Below, piece after piece: positions 11,843-14,603 of a stretch of 14,603 nucleotides of DNA (positions within the stretch are counted from its first letter, which is position 1; every line of letters begins with the position of its first letter). The notes under the pieces were generated by a model. The model did not search any database. It saw nothing but the letters and a program-made list of their open reading frames with translations, and was not told where the DNA came from. The position numbers were made by a program, and so were the translations under genes. The stretch is from Candidatus Falkowbacteria bacterium CG10_big_fil_rev_8_21_14_0_10_43_10 (lineage in GTDB: Bacteria > Patescibacteriota > Patescibacteriia > Patescibacteriales > XYC2-FULL-47-12). The stretch lies in NCBI GenBank assembly GCA_002773655.1, contig PFAR01000033.1, positions 1-14,603 of the forward strand, written 5' to 3'.

Positions 11843-12916
11843 ATGAAAGAGTACAAAAACGAATTTCCCAGAGTAAAAACAAAAATTCAAGGAGTGGATA
11901 AAAAATTCAATTTATCCGATCCGGCGGAAAGGATGGCGTATTTTGAAGCTAAGGCCGGGGATGAGATTAAGAGGATAAAGAAATTTTTAAAAAATAATTC
12001 ATTCATAGCTTATTGGCTCGGCAAAAAAAATTCCGGCAAAGGAACTTATTCCAAAATGCTGATTGACATATTCGGCGAAGATAAAATCGCCCATATTTCC
12101 GTTGGCGACGTCGTGCGGAATATTCATGCCAGCGTCGAAGATAAAAACAAGATGAAAGAATTAAAAGAGTATTTAGCGAAGAACTATCGCGGCTATATTT
12201 CCGCGGACGAAGCGATTGACAGATTATTGGGGCGGGATACTAAGTCGCTTTTGCCCACAGAGTTTATATTAACGCTGGTTAAAAAAGAAATTGATAAGAT
12301 GAAAAAGAAAAGCATCTTTATTGATGGTTTCCCGCGCGATCTGGATCAGGTGTCATATTCCCTATATTTCCGTGATTTAATCAATTATCGCGATGACCTG
12401 GACATTTTTATCGCCATTGATATTCCGGAGGCGGTGATTGAAGAGCGGATGAAATACCGGGTGGTTTGCCCTAAGTGCCAGACGCCGCGCAATATTAAAT
12501 TGTTAGCCACTAAAAAAGTGATTTACAATGAGCCGGATAAAAAATTTGAATTAGTTTGCGATGATCCGGCCTGCGGTGAAGCGGTTATGGCCGGGAAAGA
12601 AGGAGATAACGCCGGCATGGAAGAAATTCGCGCCCGCCTGGAGCTGGATGATAAATTAATTGACAAGGTATTTTCCCTATACGGCGTTCCCAAGGCTTTA
12701 TTGCGCAACTCGGTGCCGGTAAAAATCGCCGATGAATACGTTGATGATTATGAGATTACCCCGGAGTATTATTATGAGCTGGATAAAGATAAAAATGTGA
12801 AGGTTTTGGAAAAGCCATGGACCGTTAAAGATGACGAGGGTGAAGAGGCATATAGTTTGTTGGCGCCGCCGGTAGTGGTCCAGTGCATCAAACAATTGGC
12901 AAAAATATTAGGTTAA
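11843..12916 (+). CDS. Adenylate-kinase-like nucleoside monophosphate kinase, enlarged
   Basis: This 357-residue protein contains an adenylate kinase core, which transfers phosphate from ATP to a nucleoside monophosphate. It has a P-loop GKKNSGKGT (60-68), the NMP-binding segment HISVGDVVRN (84-93) and IFIDGFPRDLDQ (158-169). A zinc-lid-like insert with C209/C212 and C239/C244 and a late EIRARLELDD complete the core. Typical Adk is about 215 residues and begins at the P-loop. Here 50 N-terminal and about 75 C-terminal residues are extra, and the P-loop has KKN where Adk has APG or PPG. It may be the cell's Adk or a paralogue with another substrate. It follows the receiver gene by 13 nt without a Shine-Dalgarno sequence. 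Its last codons contain the promoter of the next gene. Confidence 0.85.
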   Translation: MKEYKNEFPRVKTKIQGVDKKFNLSDPAERMAYFEAKAGDEIKRIKKFLKNNSFIAYWLGKKNSGKGTYSKMLIDIFGEDKIAHISVGDVVRNIHASVEDKNKMKELKEYLAKNYRGYISADEAIDRLLGRDTKSLLPTEFILTLVKKEIDKMKKKSIFIDGFPRDLDQVSYSLYFRDLINYRDDLDIFIAIDIPEAVIEERMKYRVVCPKCQTPRNIKLLATKKVIYNEPDKKFELVCDDPACGEAVMAGKEGDNAGMEEIRARLELDDKLIDKVFSLYGVPKALLRNSVPVKIADEYVDDYEITPEYYYELDKDKNVKVLEKPWTVKDDEGEEAYSLLAPPVVVQCIKQLAKILG

Positions 12917-12924
12917 GGTATAAT
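12896..12924 (+). promoter_or_regulatory. Promoter for the small membrane protein genes
   Basis: TTGGCA (12896-12901), 17-bp spacer, TATAAT (12919-12924). It overlaps the end of the NMP kinase gene. The ATG at 12933 is only about 9 nt past the -10, so the message would be leaderless or almost so. Confidence 0.6.
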
Positions 12925-12932
12925 GATGATAT

Positions 12933-13073
12933 ATGAAAAAAGCGCTTAAATTTATTAATAAGCCTATTGTCATAATCGCCACTTTAATCTCCGCGGTAGC
13001 GGTAGTTTTAGCCAAATTTTTTATGACCCAGGAGTGCTGTGAAAAAGACAAAAAGTCCAAAGATGAAAAATAA
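12933..13073 (+). CDS. Small single-helix membrane protein (46 aa)
   Basis: I do not recognise this protein. It has a basic N-terminus (MKKALKFINK), one hydrophobic helix at about residues 11-30 (PIVIIATLISAVAVVLAKFF) and a highly charged tail holding a C-C pair (MTQECCEKDKKSKDEK). The layout suggests an inner-membrane peptide with a charged tail. A near-consensus promoter lies directly upstream and gives an almost leaderless message. The absence of stops, the sensible topology and this promoter are the reasons for calling it. A second one-helix peptide follows 18 nt downstream, and a terminator ends both. Confidence 0.6.
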   Translation: MKKALKFINKPIVIIATLISAVAVVLAKFFMTQECCEKDKKSKDEK

Positions 13074-13091
13074 AGTTTGACATTAAGCATT

Positions 13092-13193
13092 ATGAATTCA
13101 GCTATCCGACAAAATCAGACCTTAATTGCAGTCGTCACTTTAGCCGTCGTTATTTTAGCGATGGTTTATTTTGGATGGCTGGTAAATATTTAA
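13092..13193 (+). CDS. Small single-helix membrane protein (33 aa)
   Basis: I do not recognise this protein. A short polar start (MNSAIRQNQT) is followed by one strong hydrophobic helix (LIAVVTLAVVILAMVYFGWLV). It begins 18 nt after the stop of the 46-residue protein and ends 26 nt before a strong hairpin, so the two small genes look like one transcript. There is no Shine-Dalgarno sequence. TTGACA at 13077-13082 is too close to the ATG to serve as its -35. A chance ORF cannot be excluded at this length. Confidence 0.45.
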   Translation: MNSAIRQNQTLIAVVTLAVVILAMVYFGWLVNI

Positions 13194-13219
13194 AAGAACA
13201 ATAGATAAAATAACAAGTC

Positions 13220-13252
13220 AAAGAGCCATCTAAAATAAGCGGATGGCTCTTT
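13220..13252 (+). terminator. Terminator after the small membrane genes
   Basis: AAAGAGCCATC (13220-13230) and GATGGCTCTTT (13242-13252) are perfect 11-nt complements with an 11-nt loop. T-rich sequence follows. The A/T ends allow it to work in both directions. Confidence 0.75.
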
Positions 13253-13307
13253 AGTTTGTCCTTTTATTCTAAGGCGGAAGTGATGTTGAGAGGAAAGGAG
13301 CAAGAAC

Positions 13308-13667
13308 GTGAAAGTTACAATTATCTGCGACGGTCCGATCAGACTGTTTAGCTTAACTGATCGGCTAAGAAAGGCGTGGCAAGCGCAGGGGATTGCTGAT
13401 AAAGCCGGCAATTCATGGGAAACACCGCTGCGCATGAGCGTGAATAGCACGGTGCGGATGACTCATTCATATGCCGGGCGTGGGGCGCGAAAAGAAGATT
13501 CGGTTCTCCAAGCGCTGTCTTTTCTCCTTAGAGGGCGCATTTTCGGCAATGCTCCGGGTTCCCTGGAAGTTGCGTTTCCAAAGGAGATTTTCCGCTTGCT
13601 TTCCCGGCAGGACTTACAGCGATTAGTTAGAGAATGCGGAATCAGAAAGTTTACCGTTTATTACTAA
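13308..13667 (+). CDS. Uncharacterised 119-aa orphan protein
   Basis: I do not recognise this protein. It is soluble and basic, with a beta-like start (MKVTIICDGPIRLFSL), an amphipathic helix (TDRLRKAWQAQGIADKAG), an Arg/Ser-rich middle (residues 41-65) and a closing EIFRLLSRQDLQRLVREC with GIRKFTVYY. The start is GTG 13308, supported by AAAGGAG at 13294-13300. A 22-codon ORF (ATG 13283, stop 13349-13351, preceded by GGCGGA) overlaps this start in another frame and could be a leader. Codons are more GC-rich than those of the nearby housekeeping genes. The gene is monocistronic with its own terminator at 13680. TAAGGCGGA occurs upstream here (13270-13278) and again before the orphan at 13951. 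Confidence 0.65.
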   Translation: MKVTIICDGPIRLFSLTDRLRKAWQAQGIADKAGNSWETPLRMSVNSTVRMTHSYAGRGARKEDSVLQALSFLLRGRIFGNAPGSLEVAFPKEIFRLLSRQDLQRLVRECGIRKFTVYY

Positions 13668-13679
13668 CAATTTGCTCTT

Positions 13680-13708
13680 AAGCCAGGCTTCAAATCCCGG
13701 CTTTTTTT
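13680..13708 (+). terminator. Terminator after the 119-aa orphan
   Basis: AAGCCAGG (13680-13687) pairs with CCCGGCTT (13696-13703) with one mismatch, and the T tract runs from 13702 to 13708. It is placed 13 nt after the stop. Confidence 0.75.
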
Positions 13709-13710
13709 AT

Positions 13711-13738
13711 TTGACATACTTTTAGAATATGTTAATAT
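13711..13738 (+). promoter_or_regulatory. Candidate promoter for the Ile-rich small ORF
   Basis: TTGACA (13711-13716) is a perfect -35. The best -10 at 16 bp is TAATAT (13733-13738); TATATT at 19 bp is an alternative. The ATG at 13747 is so close that the message would be leaderless or nearly so. Confidence 0.45.
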
Positions 13739-13746
13739 ATTCACAT

Positions 13747-13830
13747 ATGAAAACTTTCTACAGCATAATAATTATTATTACCATTATTATTAGCCAGCCG
13801 CTGGGTGGAAGTTTTCTTATATCAAGATAG
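13747..13830 (+). CDS. 27-residue isoleucine-rich peptide (leader- or toxin-like)
   Basis: The ORF reads MKTFYS, then five Ile, Thr, three Ile, then SQPLGGSFLISR. It stands between a TTGACA-type promoter and an intrinsic terminator at 13851. Such a run of one amino acid's codons before a terminator is the architecture of an amino-acid attenuator leader. In addition, AGCCAGCCGC (13792-13801), just after the Ile run, could pair at 8 of 10 positions with the terminator's 3' arm. Alternatively it is a short hydrophobic membrane peptide of the type I toxin kind. Against attenuation, the next gene (13951) is an orphan with no visible link to isoleucine metabolism. No Shine-Dalgarno sequence is seen. 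Confidence 0.4.
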   Translation: MKTFYSIIIIITIIISQPLGGSFLISR

Positions 13831-13850
13831 ATAAATAAGACGATTTAAAA

Positions 13851-13881
13851 AGCTCTCCGCCCGAACGCGGAGGGCTTTTTT
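13851..13881 (+). terminator. Strong intrinsic terminator
   Basis: AGCTCTCCGC (13851-13860) pairs with GCGGAGGGCT (13867-13876), one G-U pair, 6-nt loop, then T to 13881. It is the strongest hairpin of the region and lies 20 nt after the Ile-rich ORF. Confidence 0.85.
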
Positions 13882-13907
13882 GATTGTCCTGTTTTAGGGC
13901 ATAAAAA
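13880..13907 (+). promoter_or_regulatory. Weak candidate promoter for the 115-aa orphan
   Basis: TTGATT (13880-13885), 16-bp spacer, TAAAAA (13902-13907). It starts in the T tract of the terminator. Without it the orphan would depend on read-through of that terminator. Confidence 0.3.
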
Positions 13908-13950
13908 ACGTTGTTCTTAAAACGAAACTATAAGGCGGAGGAAAGTAATC

Positions 13951-14298
13951 ATGACTCAGTCGGCGGTAGCAGAACGGGTAGTTTCACTTACTTTGTATAA
14001 AGCATCGCGGGATGGGGGCAGCAGGGCAACTCTGGAAGGAGTCTTTCCTAATGAAGAAGACTTAAAAAACTACTGGGACAAACTCCACAATGCGGATGAG
14101 GGCGGAAATCCAATGGTTTGGCGGACTTTTCAGTGGTTTTTGTACACAAGCAGGGATGAAGTGAATTGGCCTTCCGAATGTACGGCAAAGGCAGAAAAAA
14201 GAGGGGGCAGCACAAGCCATTTTTGTGAAGGATTGCCCACAGGCGCGAAAAGAGAAAACGTGCCGGTGTCGCAGTTCCACAAATCCCTTGTTTGCTAA
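13951..14298 (+). CDS. Uncharacterised 115-aa orphan protein
   Basis: I do not recognise this protein. It begins with a beta-like MTQSAVAERVVSLTLYKAS and continues with an acidic helix (NEEDLKNYWDKLHNADEGG) and an aromatic patch (MVWRTFQWFLYTSRDEVNW). A Ser/Thr/Lys-rich tail holds C77, C92 and a C-terminal Cys (C115). The start is well supported by GGAGG at 13937-13941, 9 nt before ATG. Like the 119-residue orphan it is monocistronic, has a strong Shine-Dalgarno sequence and carries its own terminator. The two proteins share no visible sequence similarity. GC content is higher than in nearby AT-rich genes. Confidence 0.65.
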   Translation: MTQSAVAERVVSLTLYKASRDGGSRATLEGVFPNEEDLKNYWDKLHNADEGGNPMVWRTFQWFLYTSRDEVNWPSECTAKAEKRGGSTSHFCEGLPTGAKRENVPVSQFHKSLVC

Positions 14299-14323
14299 GA
14301 TTGAGTTCTTTTCGCGGAGAATT

Positions 14324-14358
14324 AAGCCATTATTGCACGGGCGCAAAATGGCTTTTTT
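14324..14358 (+). terminator. Terminator after the 115-aa orphan
   Basis: AAGCCAT with TTGC (14324-14336) pairs with GCAA and ATGGCTT (14343-14354), leaving a small internal loop. T continues to 14358. Confidence 0.85.
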
Positions 14359-14368
14359 ATTTGAAGCG

Positions 14369-14397
14369 TTGAATACTATTATTAATAGTGCTATTAT
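14369..14397 (+). promoter_or_regulatory. Promoter with palindromic spacer for the coiled-coil gene
   Basis: TTGAAT (14369-14374), 17-bp spacer, TATTAT (14392-14397). The spacer contains ACTATTA-T-TAATAGT (14375-14389), a near-perfect palindrome that could bind a dimeric repressor. The ATG is at 14424 with no Shine-Dalgarno sequence. Confidence 0.5.
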
Positions 14398-14423
14398 AAA
14401 AACATCTTAAATTTAGATTTTTT

Positions 14424-14603
14424 ATGTTGGATCAAAATGATATAAAATTAATAAAAGATATAGTTGATAGTAGTTTAGAAACCGGTTTGGCTCCAATTAA
14501 AAAGGATATTGGAGAACTTAAGCAAGATGTTTCTGGTTTGAAAGAAGATGTTTCTGGTTTGAAAGAAGATGTTTCTGGTTTGAAAGAAGATGTTTCTGGT
14601 TTG
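14424..14603 (+). CDS. Coiled-coil heptad-repeat protein, partial (runs off the window)
   Basis: The visible 60 residues begin MLDQNDIKLIKDIVDSSLE and pass through PIKKDIGELKQ. They then repeat the heptad DVSGLKE three times and start a fourth, with hydrophobic residues spaced for a coiled coil. Short CPR proteins of this design often have a head region like D-x-K-L-I-K-D-I-V before the coil. The DNA copies are identical 21-bp units, so the repeat number is probably changing quickly. The 3' end is outside the window, so any C-terminal domain and the true length are unknown. A good promoter with a palindromic spacer precedes it. Function is not assigned. Confidence 0.75.
   Translation, partial: MLDQNDIKLIKDIVDSSLETGLAPIKKDIGELKQDVSGLKEDVSGLKEDVSGLKEDVSGL
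14526..14603 (+). repeat. Perfect 21-bp tandem repeats in the coiled-coil gene
   Basis: The unit GATGTTTCTGGTTTGAAAGA plus A occurs three full times (14526, 14547, 14568). Fifteen bases of a fourth (14589-14603) reach the window edge. Copies are identical at the DNA level, which points to recent expansion. The preceding heptad DIGELKQ is a diverged unit. Confidence 0.95.

Noticed and set aside
13077..13082. TTGACA as the -35 of the 33-residue ORF
   Set aside because: Only about 9 nt separate it from the ATG, so no -10 can fit before the start codon.
14062..14410. Reverse frame 14346-14062 and forward frame 14225-14410
   Set aside because: Both cross the terminator hairpin and overlap the better-supported 115-residue orphan.
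14526..14603. CRISPR array
   Set aside because: The repeats are directly adjacent 21-bp coding units with no spacers and read as a coiled-coil heptad.

Overview
The window looks like a chromosomal segment of a Candidate Phyla Radiation bacterium (Patescibacteria, Parcubacteria-like). This is an inference from content; no rRNA or marker phylogeny is present. The basis is moderate-to-low GC, many start codons without a Shine-Dalgarno sequence, a stand-alone receiver protein with a KADYTP segment, a DUF2178-like membrane protein with an NGQWV-HG tail next to an XRE regulator, an enlarged adenylate-kinase-like protein, and several short palindromic or tandem repeats that also sit inside conserved reading frames (mutM, recG). 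No tRNA, rRNA, CRISPR array, transposase or phage gene was seen.

Layout. 1-1604: remnant hemerythrin-domain gene, DsrE-like sulfur-relay protein and ferric-reductase-like haem membrane protein, as one coupled redox cluster. 1790-2542 (minus): DUF2178-like membrane protein followed by an XRE regulator. Three copies of a 46-nt element (22, 1725, 2778; same orientation) lie before, between and after these two gene groups. 2892-4962: a CruF/DUF422-like membrane protein and a CrtC/AttH lipocalin-like protein, a possible carotenoid-modifying pair, separated by a 61-nt dRS3-like inverted repeat. 5145-6811: CofE-like ligase and formamidopyrimidine-DNA glycosylase. 6924-8392: Mn-type superoxide dismutase translationally coupled to a ferritin-like/VIT1 fusion, behind a consensus promoter overlapped by an inverted repeat. 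8594-9097: an orphan biotinyl-carrier-like protein. 9256-11352: RecG helicase carrying two repeat-derived insertions. 11464-12916: receiver protein and NMP kinase. 12933-14298: small genes, namely two one-helix membrane peptides, two orphan proteins with strong Shine-Dalgarno sequences and their own terminators, and a 27-residue isoleucine-rich ORF between a promoter and a terminator. 14424 to the end: start of a coiled-coil protein built on perfect 21-bp repeats.

The best-supported functional theme is oxidative and metal stress: hemerythrin remnant, DsrE, haem membrane protein, MutM (8-oxoguanine repair), SodA, ferritin-VIT and RecG. The most unusual features are repeats that enter coding sequence as short peptides, the 46-nt elements bounding gene cassettes, and the attenuator- or toxin-like Ile-rich ORF.
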